Part shown: piece by piece, positions 1 through 8,238 of the stretch | Position numbering within the stretch: the stretch's first letter is position 1 | Layout of the letters: each line of letters opens with the position of its first letter | Source of the DNA: JADLBR01 sp964651705 | GTDB lineage: Bacteria > Verrucomicrobiota > Verrucomicrobiia > JADLBR01 | Direction: 5' to 3' | Assembly: GCA_964651705.1 (NCBI GenBank) | Contig: CAZYWZ010000012.1 | Location: 23,206-87,205 of the forward strand | Length of the DNA: 64,000 nucleotides | Made by a program: the position numbers and the translations under genes | The notes under the pieces: generated by a model | Seen by the model: only the letters and a program-made list of their open reading frames with translations | What the model was told of the DNA's origin: nothing | Databases searched by the model: none

Positions 1-1332
1 CGCATGCCAGGTTTTCTCACCCGAGCCAGGGGGCAGCGTGAGCGCGAGCCCGTCACAGTCGAAGGGGCCGGAAGGTTCGGGTACGATCGCCACGAGGCCA
101 CGGCTGAGTTTTGCGTCGGCGCCATCCGCCAAGGTGTAGATGTGGGCGCCTCCCTGCATCCGGTGCGAGAACCAGAGCGCCCGCCCCGCGAGAAATTCTC
201 CCAGCAACCGGGTGGCCTCCGTGCCGCTGCCCCCCGGCTCGCGGGCGCCCTCGCCCCACCAGCAGAGCCGGGCCTGCTCGCCAGTCAGGCGATTGCGCGC
301 CACCCAATCCAGGAACCGCAGCCCGCGATCCAAAATCGTCACCGGCCCTTTTCCGGCATGGCCGTGATCCTCGGTGATCCAGATGCCCTCGACCTTCCCC
401 GGTTTGAGATACTCATCGTGGTACTGCTGGAGCGTCTCGATGGTGCGCGGGGAACCCGCCATGTAATGCACCGTCAGCAGGTCGATGTGTTTCCAGACCG
501 GCACCCCCTTCAAGGTCGGCGCCTGCGCGCCATCGAAGCTCCGGCCCATCACGTTGGCGAGAAACGCGAGGTTCTGGCGGTTGTACGGGTTCATCGAGCC
601 GAGCGCTATCCGGATCTTGCGCGGGTCCCCGTACACGTCCCGCGACGCGCGCTCGGTCGCCTCGATCGCCGGCGCCAGATAACCGTCCACGTAATAGTCC
701 TCTTTCCACTTCAGGTCGTAGCCGAAAAAATTGTCCTCTTTCCCGCCGGGCGCCTGCCCCTGGCGCTTGCCCGGCGCCCCCGCGTCGCGCCGATCCCACA
801 CGCCCTTGGGATCGAAATGCCCACTCACCACCTCGTTGCCCATCTGCCAGACGATGCATCGGTGCGCCTCGGGGAATCGCTCGTGGATCTGCCGCACCGC
901 CCAATACGCGCGGTCCTTGTCGAATGGCTCCAGGCTCGGCCGCACGATGCTCGTCATCAGATAGATGGCGGTGATGCGGTGCGCGATGAGTTCGGGCACC
1001 AGCTCGGTCGCCGACTTGCGCCCGCGCGGCCCCCGGAAGTCCTCCAGCGTGAACCGCACCTCCCGCCCGGTGAAAGGCCCCTTGCGCGGGGGCGCCGCGG
1101 GATTCTCTCCCTGGATGCCGACGTGCGTCCCCCCGTAGCTGCGCACCGTGTTCCACGCCTTCCCCGCCCCCTCCGGTGAACTCGCGTAGTGCGTCCCGAA
1201 ATAATCCGCCCACGGCGACGCCACCCGCGCCATCGTCGGGCCATCGATGGTCACGGCCACGTCCGCGGCAACGGTCGCTCGCCCGCAGAACAACGATGGG
1301 CCGAAGGCCAGGAGGCAGAGCGCGCGTTTCAT
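1..1332 (-). CDS. Secreted clan GH-A-like glycoside hydrolase, 3' end outside the window
   Basis: Reading the minus strand from the ATG at 1330-1332, the frame stays open for 444 codons to the window edge, so the C-terminus is missing. The first ~23 residues (MKRALCLLAFGPSLFCGRA, then Ala) look like a Sec signal peptide. Residues 162-170 read WQMGNEVVS and 317-324 read IWITEDHG. An Asn-Glu pair followed about 150 residues later by a second Glu at a strand end (E167, E321) is the acid/base and nucleophile arrangement of retaining (beta/alpha)8 glycosidases of clan GH-A. I infer an exported retaining glycosidase; the family (GH39-like or another) cannot be settled by eye. A TATAAT-like stretch near 1482 lies upstream, but no convincing promoter pair is visible. 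Confidence 0.8.
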   Translation of the reverse strand, partial: MKRALCLLAFGPSLFCGRATVAADVAVTIDGPTMARVASPWADYFGTHYASSPEGAGKAWNTVRSYGGTHVGIQGENPAAPPRKGPFTGREVRFTLEDFRGPRGRKSATELVPELIAHRITAIYLMTSIVRPSLEPFDKDRAYWAVRQIHERFPEAHRCIVWQMGNEVVSGHFDPKGVWDRRDAGAPGKRQGQAPGGKEDNFFGYDLKWKEDYYVDGYLAPAIEATERASRDVYGDPRKIRIALGSMNPYNRQNLAFLANVMGRSFDGAQAPTLKGVPVWKHIDLLTVHYMAGSPRTIETLQQYHDEYLKPGKVEGIWITEDHGHAGKGPVTILDRGLRFLDWVARNRLTGEQARLCWWGEGAREPGGSGTEATRLLGEFLAGRALWFSHRMQGGAHIYTLADGADAKLSRGLVAIVPEPSGPFDCDGLALTLPPGSGEKTWHA

Positions 1333-1567
1333 GGTCTAAATTTGAATGGCTCGCCCCACGTCGCGTCAAGGTTGCCTTTGCGCCGGACGGCGGCGCGGGC
1401 GGGATCTGGCGAGCCGGTTCCAAAGCGGTGCGTTTTGGTCCCCAAAAAGGGCCGCCGAACCCCATTTTCATCGTCATGCCCTATAATAAACGATGGACTC
1501 GCCGAAAGTTGCCAAGGTCTGGCCCCGAGCGCGCCCCACTGCTCCGTGAACAACAGGCCACCCCGGC

Positions 1568-1600
1568 TAGGAATCTGTCAGACTTCGTCCGGCAGATTCG
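1568..1600. repeat. Palindromic repeat, CTAGGAATCTGTC family (copy 1)
   Basis: An imperfect palindrome of the form GGAATCTGTC..GAC-NNN-GTC..GACAGATTCC with CTAG at its left edge. Related copies lie at 5616-5650, 17827-17862 and 34779-34811. It sits in the 626-base gene-free stretch between the glycosidase start and the FAD oxidoreductase start. Apart from this and two further repeats, that stretch shows no gene. Confidence 0.8.
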
Positions 1601-1743
1601 ATTCCGTTCATTGGAATGGCGGCGCCTCTTTGGACTGCGGTGGCAGAGCGTAGCGGCGACACCGCTTTGGCTTCCGGCGGAGCCGGAACCCGCGCGCCGG
1701 CGGCGGGGCTGACCTGAAACTTCACCGCGAACCTGGGCATTCC

Positions 1744-1819
1744 GTAAGGCGGACACTCCTGTCCGCCGCGTTGGCGCTATGCGCCGGCTCGCGGTGGCGG
1801 ACAGGAGTGTCCGCCTTAC
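1744..1819. repeat. Inverted pair of GTAAG-headed hairpins
   Basis: Each arm is itself a hairpin: GGCGGACA, loop CTCC, TGTCCGCC. The left arm is preceded by GTAA, and the right arm is its reverse complement ending in TTAC. The two arms (1744-1767 and 1796-1819) form a larger inverted repeat with a 28-base spacer. This two-hairpin layout matches BIME-type pairs of REP elements. An ATG in the spacer (1779) is in frame with the FAD oxidoreductase but is unlikely to be its start. Confidence 0.8.
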
Positions 1820-1837
1820 GCCGCGACGTTTCCACAA

Positions 1838-1879
1838 GAAAGATGCGGCGCGAAAGGGATCTCGCGCCACACATCTTTC
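1838..1879. repeat. Single palindromic unit of the GGCGCGAAAGGGAT family
   Basis: GAAAGATG at 1838-1845 pairs with CATCTTTC at 1872-1879. Between them is the GGCGCGA-aaggga-TCTCGCGCC hairpin also found as half of the repeats at 16312-16339, 16455-16531 and 30843-30918. It lies just upstream of the FAD oxidoreductase start. Confidence 0.65.
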
Positions 1880-1958
1880 GCCCCGGCGGTCAATCGCGTC
1901 GATTGGCCCGGCCGCCGTCGCCTCGACTCCGGCCGGGCCGTCTGATAGGCTCCATCGC

Positions 1959-4900
1959 GTGTTGAGGAAGACAAGATCCACATGCATCGCATTCCTCGTC
2001 GGCGCGCTGGCCGTGGCGCCCTCGATCGGCGGGGGCATCGTCGAGCCGGAAACGAGCGTGCCACTCATACAGGACATCGACGTGCTGGTGATCGGGGGCA
2101 CGTGTGGCGCCGTGGCGGCCGCCGAGGGTGCGGCGCAGTCTGGCGCGAAGGTCTTCCTGGCGACGCCGGGCCTGTGCCTGGGTGAGGATGTCGCCGGGAC
2201 GCTGCGGGTCTGGGCCGAGCCCGACGAGATCGGAAGTTCGGATCTCATGGGGCGCCTTTTTGCGCCTGCCGGACAGGAGGTGTCGCCGGCGACCAGCCGC
2301 ATCTACACGACCCCGTTGCGCGTGAAGAAGGCGCTGGACACGACGCTCCTGAAGGCCGGCGTCCGGTTCCTGACGGGCGCCTATGCGACCGACGTGCTCT
2401 CGGATGCCTCCGGGCTGCCTGCGGGCGCCGTGCTCTGCGACCGCAGCGGGCGGCAGGCGGTGCGGGCCAAGGTCATCATCGACGCCACCGCGCGCGGAAG
2501 GCTCGCGCGGTTGGCCGGGGCGGAATTCACGCCATTCCCTGGCGGCACGTACACGGTCTCGCGCGTCGTGATCGCCGGCTCGGCACCCGAGTGTGGCGGG
2601 ACGGTCACCCGCCACGACGAGTGGCGGCCCGAGAAGGATATCGTGCAACTGTCATCGAAGACGACGATCGCGCCGGGCCTCTACGAGTGCGTGTTCCCCC
2701 TGCCGTTCGCGGATGGCGGCCCGCAGGCGTTCGCGGAGGCCGAGCAGGAGGCACGCGGCCGGACGTTCACCGCCACGCAACTGGATGCCGCAGATCGCGT
2801 GTGCTTCATCCCCCCCGATCATGTCAAGTCCGCATCGCCCTGCGCCAAAGAACGGGTCACCGCAGACGAATTGAACCTGGGAGCACTGCGCCCCGCGGGA
2901 ATCGGGGGTGTCTATGTTTTGGGACCGCTGGCCGATGTCCCGCGACCCTTGGCGGCCGAGCTGGCGAGGCCCGGGTTCGCCATCCGCGTGGGGGCACGCC
3001 TGGGACGACAGGCCGCGGCCGACGCCAAATCGAGGACGATCGCGGGCGAGGTCCGGCGGGCGGGCGGCGGAGGGCCTGCCGCGACTGCCGACGTGCGCGA
3101 GGTCCGGGGCACGCTGACGCAGCCCTTCGTGGCGGCGACGGGGACGATCCCGTGCGAGGCACGCGAGCTCCCCGTGCTGGGCGAGGTCGATCTGGTCGTG
3201 GCCGGCGGTGGCACGAGCGGCGCCCCGGCCGCGATCGGCGCGGCCCGCCATGGCTTGGGCACGGTCGTGGTCGAACAGCTCCACGAATTGGGCGGCGTGC
3301 AGACCGCCGGCATGATCTGCGGCTACTACTACGGCAACCGGCGCGGCTTCACCACCGAGATCGACGAGGGAGTCGCGGCGACCGGGAAGGTCAAGTCCCA
3401 GTCCAAGGCGGAATGGTATCGCCGCAAGATCCGCGAGGGCAAAGGCAAGATCTGGTTTGGCTCGATGGTGGTCGGCGCATGGCTCGAGGGCACGAGGCTC
3501 CGGGGTGTCGTCATCGCGACGCCGGATGGGACGCGCGGCGTGATACGGGCCAAGGCCGTCATCGACGCCTCCGGCAACGCCGACGTGGCCGCCGCCGCGG
3601 GCGAGCCGACCGAGTTCTATCGTCCGGAGGAACTGATCGGCCAGGGCGTGGGCATGGCCGTCATCCGCCTCGGCGCGGGCGGCCATAATAACGACTTCGC
3701 CCTGGTCGACGACACCGACGCATCCGACCTCTGCTTCTTCGGCCTGCGCACGCGGCTCATGACCGAGGGCGGGTGGGACGTGTCGCAGCTGGTCAATTCG
3801 CGCGAGCGCCGCCGGCTCGTCGGCGTCTTCCAGGTTTCCGCGCTGGACTACCTCACGGCCCGCACGTTCCCGGACACGATCATCCAGCACCGCAGCCGCT
3901 TCGACCTGCACGGCTCGCCGAGCCACGATTTCTTTTACACGAAAAACATCCGGACCGCCAACCACGTGACGCTCGAGGCCAACGGCCCCTATCGCTCCCT
4001 TCTACCGAAGACGACCGACGGCCTGCTGGTGGTGGGCCTGGGCATGAGCGCGACCCGGGACGCGATGGCCATCATGCGCATGCAGCCAGACCTCCAGAAC
4101 CAGGGCTATGCGGCCGCCTGCGCCGTCCAGCTCGCGCTCGCCCGCGGCTGCGAGTTGCGGGACATCCCCGTCCGCGAACTCCAGCGGCAACTGGTCGACA
4201 AGGGTATCCTGCCCGAATCGGTCCTGGGCGAAGAGGATTCGTACCCGCTCCCGGACGCGGTGCTCAAGCTCGCGTCCCACGACGTCATGATGGGCTACGG
4301 AGGCCTGCCCTACCTCTTCGCCGACCCGCAGCGCGCAAAACCCCTCCTGCTCGCGAAATGCGAGGAGCTCTCGACCCATAGCAGCGGGCGCGATCCGGAG
4401 GTCAGCCTGATCTATGCCCATGTCCTCGCGATGCTGGGAGACCCCGTCGGGGTGGACGAACTCATCGCCTGGGTCGCCTCCCACGGCTGGGACGACAAGT
4501 GGCCCGAGGACTCCGGCGCCCGCGTCAACCGCATGGAGTCCTACGTGCTGGCGCTGGGACGCGCCGGGTCCACGAAGGCCGTGCCCGCCATCCTCGCCAA
4601 AGGGCAAGAGCTCTGCGATGGCAAGAAATCGGTCTCGGCGAGCCGTTGCCGCGCGCTCGGGCTCGCCAGCGTCGCCCTCGGCGATCCCGCGCTCGCCGGC
4701 ATGCTCGCCTCGCTCCTCGATCAGCCCGGCATCGCCGGCCACGCCATCCGCCTGGCCGACCCCATCCCCCCGGTCCCCGGATATGACAGCCGCAGCAATT
4801 ACAGCCAGCAGGAGAAATTGGAAGTCGCGCGCGAGATCAACCTCGCCGCCGCCCTGTATCGCCTTGGCGACCGCGACGGCAAGGCCAGGGCGATCCTCGA

Positions 4901-4976
4901 CGCCTACGCGCAGGATCCCCGCGGCTTCTGCGCGAACTATGCCCGCCTCATCCTTGCGGAGAAGCAAGCCCTCTGA
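1959..4976 (+). CDS. Secreted FAD-dependent oxidoreductase with two Rossmann regions and a helical C-terminus
   Basis: The protein has 1005 residues from a GTG at 1959, chosen because it opens a good signal peptide (MLRKTRSTCIAFLVGALAVA). The upstream in-frame ATG lies inside a palindromic repeat. Residues ~38-60 (DVLVIGGTCGAVAAAEGA) are a dinucleotide-binding beta-alpha-beta motif. A second one starts near residue 408 (DLVVAGGGTSGAPAAIGAA) and is followed by a GG(V/I)QTAGM segment typical of PF12831-type FAD oxidoreductases. The last ~230 residues are Ala/Leu-rich repeated helices resembling HEAT repeats. The family is common near glycan genes in this group, but the substrate is unknown. Two nucleotide-binding regions in one chain suggest an ancient duplication or fusion. 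Confidence 0.85.
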   Translation: MLRKTRSTCIAFLVGALAVAPSIGGGIVEPETSVPLIQDIDVLVIGGTCGAVAAAEGAAQSGAKVFLATPGLCLGEDVAGTLRVWAEPDEIGSSDLMGRLFAPAGQEVSPATSRIYTTPLRVKKALDTTLLKAGVRFLTGAYATDVLSDASGLPAGAVLCDRSGRQAVRAKVIIDATARGRLARLAGAEFTPFPGGTYTVSRVVIAGSAPECGGTVTRHDEWRPEKDIVQLSSKTTIAPGLYECVFPLPFADGGPQAFAEAEQEARGRTFTATQLDAADRVCFIPPDHVKSASPCAKERVTADELNLGALRPAGIGGVYVLGPLADVPRPLAAELARPGFAIRVGARLGRQAAADAKSRTIAGEVRRAGGGGPAATADVREVRGTLTQPFVAATGTIPCEARELPVLGEVDLVVAGGGTSGAPAAIGAARHGLGTVVVEQLHELGGVQTAGMICGYYYGNRRGFTTEIDEGVAATGKVKSQSKAEWYRRKIREGKGKIWFGSMVVGAWLEGTRLRGVVIATPDGTRGVIRAKAVIDASGNADVAAAAGEPTEFYRPEELIGQGVGMAVIRLGAGGHNNDFALVDDTDASDLCFFGLRTRLMTEGGWDVSQLVNSRERRRLVGVFQVSALDYLTARTFPDTIIQHRSRFDLHGSPSHDFFYTKNIRTANHVTLEANGPYRSLLPKTTDGLLVVGLGMSATRDAMAIMRMQPDLQNQGYAAACAVQLALARGCELRDIPVRELQRQLVDKGILPESVLGEEDSYPLPDAVLKLASHDVMMGYGGLPYLFADPQRAKPLLLAKCEELSTHSSGRDPEVSLIYAHVLAMLGDPVGVDELIAWVASHGWDDKWPEDSGARVNRMESYVLALGRAGSTKAVPAILAKGQELCDGKKSVSASRCRALGLASVALGDPALAGMLASLLDQPGIAGHAIRLADPIPPVPGYDSRSNYSQQEKLEVAREINLAAALYRLGDRDGKARAILDAYAQDPRGFCANYARLILAEKQAL

Positions 4977-4987
4977 GCGGACCCCAT

Positions 4988-5581
4988 ATGAATAGGCGAT
5001 GCGACTGGTGCGGCTCCGATCCCCTCTATGTGGGATACCACGATGCCGAATGGGGCGTGCCGGTCCACGATGACCGGCGCCTGTTTGAATTCCTCGTCCT
5101 GGAAGGGGCGCAGGCCGGCCTGAGCTGGCTCACGATTCTGAGGAAACGGGCGAATTACCGAAAGGCATTCGACTCCTTCGACTTCAGTCGGGTCGCGCGA
5201 TACGGCCAGAAGGACATCCTCCGCCTGCTCCATGATCCCGGGATCGTTCGAAATCGCCTCAAGATCGAGGCGGCCATCAAGAATGCGCGGGGTGCCCTGG
5301 CCATACGCGAGGAATGCGGGAGCCTCGACGCGTTCCTGTGGCGATACGTCGATGGCACCCCCGTGCAGAACGCATGGAAGCGCATGGCGGAGGTCCCCGC
5401 CAAGACGCGTGCATCAGAGCAGATGAGCAAAGACCTGCGGAAGCGGGGATTCAACTTCGTCGGCCCGACCATCTGCTACGCCTTCATGCAGGCGGTCGGC
5501 ATGGTGAACGACCACCTTGCAAATTGCTTCCGCCACGGGGAAATTGCCCGAAAAGGCGCCGTCGATCGGGGGCGGCGCTAG
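4988..5581 (+). CDS. tag: DNA-3-methyladenine glycosylase I
   Basis: The 197-residue protein removes 3-methyladenine from alkylated DNA in base excision repair. All four zinc ligands of the family are visible with the correct spacing: C5 and H18 at the N-terminus (CDWCGSDP...GYHDAEWG) and H176 and C180 near the end (NDHLANC). The EFLVLEGAQAGLSW segment around residue 36-50 is the family's helix-hairpin-helix region. Length and start match the family. The gene begins 11 bases after the FAD oxidoreductase and may be co-transcribed with it, though the functions are unrelated. Confidence 0.96.
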   Translation: MNRRCDWCGSDPLYVGYHDAEWGVPVHDDRRLFEFLVLEGAQAGLSWLTILRKRANYRKAFDSFDFSRVARYGQKDILRLLHDPGIVRNRLKIEAAIKNARGALAIREECGSLDAFLWRYVDGTPVQNAWKRMAEVPAKTRASEQMSKDLRKRGFNFVGPTICYAFMQAVGMVNDHLANCFRHGEIARKGAVDRGRR

Positions 5582-5615
5582 CCGATTTCCGCACCCTCTC
5601 TGTTCAATAGGCCAG

Positions 5616-5650
5616 AGGAATCTGTCGGACAAAGTCCGATTGATTCCTAG
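5616..5650. repeat. Palindromic repeat, CTAGGAATCTGTC family (copy 2, decayed right arm)
   Basis: The left arm GAATCTGTCGGAC is intact and the right arm is GTCCGATTGATTCCTAG, missing the CAG of the other copies. The element lies between convergent tag and the PIN remnant. Its terminal CTAG supplies the stop codon of the minus-strand PIN frame. Confidence 0.75.
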
Positions 5651-6048
5651 GCAACATCGAGACTCAACAAATCCCACCCGCGCCGAAAGCCGAAGCCCTC
5701 GAAATCCTTGACATGGGATGTGGCGAATTCGGTGACGCCGTGGTGCCGCAGGGTGAGCGCGAGCCGCGCGTCGATGATGCGCCGCCGCGGGAAGTCCGGG
5801 GACGCCGCCAAGTGCCACAGCCGCTCCGACAGGGCCTGCTCGGGACCGGGATAATCCACCGGCCGCCACGCGGGGTTCGCGCTGAGCTGGCGGATCATCG
5901 CCACGGCTTCCGGCGCGCCCAGCGCCCTGCGGCAGATCACCGGGTTGCGCACCAGCAGGTACAGCTCGACAAGCACCAGTTCGCAGAGCGCGAATTCCCG
6001 GTCGTCCCGATGGGACTCCAGGAACGCCCGGGCCTTCCGGTGCCCGGG
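5647..6048 (-). pseudogene. N-terminally truncated PIN-domain (VapC-like) toxin
   Basis: From the stop at 5647-5649 the frame is open upstream only to a TAG at 6049-6051. It reads PGHRKARAFLESHRDD, then FALCELVLVELYLLVRNP and ends in a FEGFGF-type tail. This is the body of a PIN ribonuclease: the acidic CELVLVEL helix, IIDARLALT and VKDFEGFG are recognisable. The first strand with the essential LDTN/LDAN aspartate, which should precede the HRKARAFLE region, is absent. At that point the DNA changes to CTAGCCAGAAACTTC, a repeat head also found at 30960-30974. Upstream, a short frame (6119 leftwards, MQEAFNQFVAEKTVAHLA) faintly recalls the C-terminus of a ribbon-helix-helix antitoxin. A GTG at 5976 could initiate a 109-residue product lacking part of the fold. 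I infer an inactive toxin cut by repeat insertion. Confidence 0.7.
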
Positions 6049-6150
6049 CTAGCCAGAAACTTCCGCGCCAAATGCGCGACGGTTTTCTCTGCAACAAATT
6101 GGTTGAAAGCTTCTTGCATGAATCCATAGCCCAGGCCTCACCGAGACGCA

Positions 6151-6275
6151 TCCTTGGACTGCGCAAGTCCGACTTGCGCCTTCCAAGACGGCCTGAGACG
6201 AGCGGTGGACGGCAGACCTTGCCCCTCGTCCGGAACGCTTCGAAGGCGGCAGTCAGACTGCCGCAATCCGAAGGA
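6151..6275. repeat. Inverted pair of related hairpins in a gene-free stretch
   Basis: Arm 6151-6187 contains the hairpin TGCGCAAGTCCGACTTGCGC. Arm 6238-6275, read as reverse complement, contains TGCGGCAGTCTGACTGCCGC. Both are framed by TCCTT..GGA and CCTTC.AAG, so they are two diverged copies in opposite orientation, separated by ~50 bases. With the next element this fills most of the ~490-base region (6053-6544) that otherwise holds no gene. Confidence 0.75.
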
Positions 6276-6410
6276 TCGCGTCCCGCGCAGCACAGCCTCC
6301 GGAGTCTGGGTCAGAATATCGCGTGAAAACACACCCTCAGAAGGTTCATCCGGAATCATCCGGCGCGTGGACGACTCTGGCTAGCCCCGCCCCCGCGCGC
6401 CCGGGGGCGG

Positions 6411-6512
6411 CGCTGACTCGAAAATTCCAGATGTAGCCACGGCCACGGTCGTCAGACCGTGGAAGACCGTGGACCCCCACCGCGTGGGCCCCTCCGGGGT
6501 CGGCGGGGCTAC
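6411..6512. repeat. GTAG-headed palindromic element with GACTCGAAAATT leader
   Basis: GCTGACTCGAAAATT at 6411-6425 is followed by GTAGCCACGG and the hairpin CCACGGTC-GTCA-GACCGTGG. A GC-rich spacer follows, and the element ends in GGGGCTAC. The same leader and hairpin recur at 31093-31138. The element sits immediately downstream of the HD-domain gene's stop codon (minus strand), where it could also act as a transcript end. Confidence 0.75.
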
Positions 6513-6544
6513 ACCCTCTGCCCCTGTGGTGCTCTCAAGCACCC

Positions 6545-7531
6545 TCACTCGGGAGTTGCCGGGGCCGGGCGGAACGCCCGGTTGTCCAGGGCCCAGAGCC
6601 TTTCGGTGGCGACGCCGCCCTCGGGGATTTTTGCGATGGCGCTGGCGACCATGTGCATCTTGGCGTCGAGATTGTCGATGATATGGACCAGCAGGGCCTC
6701 GGGCGTCTGCGGCAGGATGGCCGCGCCGAACTCGTGTTCCCCGTGGTGGCTGAGGATGATGTGTTTCAGGTGCCGGAGCAGGGGGCCGGAAAAGCCGGCC
6801 TTCTGGGCGTGGGCATCCAGCCAGCCGAGGCAGATTTGGATGTGGCCGAGCAGCGAGCCCTCCTCGGTATACTCGGTGCGGGGATAGGGTTCCAACTCCG
6901 CGATCTTCCCGAGGTCGTGCAGCAAGACGCCGGCGGCGACCAACGATCGGTCGAGGCGGGGGAAGTCGGGAAGCGCGAGGACCGCGCTGGCCTCCCGGAG
7001 CATCATGACGGTGTGCTGCAGCAGCCCGCCGTGGTAGGCGTGGTGCGCCTGTTTGGCCGCGGCCGCATTGCGGAACGCGGCGCCATGTTCCTCGAAGAGA
7101 GAGGCGACCGTCGCCCGGAGCGGGGCCGGCTCGAGGCCCGCCACCGCGGCCTCGACCTCCGCCCAGAACGCAGCGAGATCGACCGGCGCGCTTTCGATCA
7201 GCGCCTCGGGGGAATAGCCCTCCTGCGCGTCGCGCGGTTCCACGGGACGGATCCTCGAGATCTCGATCTGGCGCCCGTACTGGGGGTGAGCCGAGGCCCT
7301 GCCCGCGATCTTGAAATGATCCCCCACCTTCCACTCCTGCGACAGGAGCGTACGGAATGCCGGACGGTCCTCGAAGATGTTGGCCGCGGCGGACGCCGTG
7401 GCGTCGGCGAACGTCGCCCGAAAGAAAGCCGTGCCATTTCTTGCGGCGCGGCGCTCGGCGCTCTTGAGCACGACGAACCCCGTCCATTCCTCGGCGCCGC
7501 CCCGCTCGATCGCCTCGGCGAGCGTCCTCAT
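6545..7531 (-). CDS. YhaM-like OB-fold/HD-domain 3'-5' exoribonuclease
   Basis: The product is 328 residues from the ATG at 7529-7531 (MRTLAEAIERGG), the first start that leaves the upstream pgsA frame intact. Residues ~20-100 form a nucleic-acid-binding OB-fold (EWTGFVVLKSAERRA..., VGDHFKIAGRA). The C-terminal two-thirds is an HD phosphohydrolase: HHAYHGGLLQHT supplies the first histidines, HDLGK the HD pair, and HHGEHEFG further metal ligands. This domain order is that of YhaM/CBF1 exoribonucleases, which trim RNA and sometimes single-stranded DNA in the cytoplasm. It lies 76 bases downstream of pgsA on the same strand. Confidence 0.85.
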   Translation of the reverse strand: MRTLAEAIERGGAEEWTGFVVLKSAERRAARNGTAFFRATFADATASAAANIFEDRPAFRTLLSQEWKVGDHFKIAGRASAHPQYGRQIEISRIRPVEPRDAQEGYSPEALIESAPVDLAAFWAEVEAAVAGLEPAPLRATVASLFEEHGAAFRNAAAAKQAHHAYHGGLLQHTVMMLREASAVLALPDFPRLDRSLVAAGVLLHDLGKIAELEPYPRTEYTEEGSLLGHIQICLGWLDAHAQKAGFSGPLLRHLKHIILSHHGEHEFGAAILPQTPEALLVHIIDNLDAKMHMVASAIAKIPEGGVATERLWALDNRAFRPAPATPE

Positions 7532-7607
7532 CGGATCCACCCCCGGGCCACTTCGGTGACCAGTCTCATAAGGTCTGGGCATAGCGCGTTCGCCCGACCG
7601 CACAAGC

Positions 7608-8195
7608 TCAGGGATTGGGCCTCTCGGGCGGGGGATGGAGTTGCCGGACGCCGTCGATGAAATACAGCGCCGCGGAGGCGGCGGTGAGCCCCCCGGCAAT
7701 CCAGACGACGGGACGGCAGGGCAACCAGGGGGCATCCAGCATCGCGGCGATGATGGCCAGCAGGTTGAACGCGGTGGACGCCTTGCCGACCCGATGGGGC
7801 CGCACCTCGACCCGGCCGTTCAAGACGTGCAGCACCGCCGAGCCGACGAGCAGCATCAGGTCGCGGCTGAACACCAGCACGGGATACCACAGGGGAAAGC
7901 GGTGCAGTCCCTCGACCTCCCAGAGGCTCAGCAGCACGATCGCGCTCGCCACCAGGAGCTTGTCGGCGATCGGATCGAGGATCCGGCCCAGCCGGGTCGT
8001 CTGTTGGAACCGCCTCGCGATAAAACCATCCAGCGCGTCCGATAGCGCCGCCGCGACGAACACCGCCAGCGCGGCGTGCCTCAGCCCGGGAAAGACCTCC
8101 CCGTGGCGCGCGTCATCGATGTAATACAGCAGCAGCAGGATGAAGACCGGGATCAGGAGGATGCGCGCGATGGTGATGCGGTTGGCCAGCGTCAT
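7608..8195 (-). CDS. pgsA: CDP-alcohol phosphatidyltransferase (phosphatidylglycerophosphate synthase type)
   Basis: This inner-membrane protein of 195 residues starts at MTLANRITIARILLIP, preceded by a GAGGCGG ribosome-binding site; an in-frame ATG 30 bases further up is possible. The CDP-alcohol transferase signature is complete: D-x2-DG-x2-AR (DALDGFIAR), then G-x3-D-x3-D (GRILDPIAD). Several hydrophobic helices follow. By length and N-terminal sequence it matches PgsA, which makes phosphatidylglycerophosphate from CDP-diacylglycerol. It lies between gltX and the HD gene in a minus-strand run. Confidence 0.88.
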   Translation of the reverse strand: MTLANRITIARILLIPVFILLLLYYIDDARHGEVFPGLRHAALAVFVAAALSDALDGFIARRFQQTTRLGRILDPIADKLLVASAIVLLSLWEVEGLHRFPLWYPVLVFSRDLMLLVGSAVLHVLNGRVEVRPHRVGKASTAFNLLAIIAAMLDAPWLPCRPVVWIAGGLTAASAALYFIDGVRQLHPPPERPNP

Positions 8196-8238
8196 GGGCC
8201 GCCTCGGGTGACCGGGTGTCGTCATGTGCGGCGCCCGG

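Noticed and set aside
1779..1958. ATG at 1779 as the FAD oxidoreductase start
   Set aside because: It lies in the spacer of a palindromic repeat pair and the added residues are repeat-derived; the GTG at 1959 gives a signal peptide.
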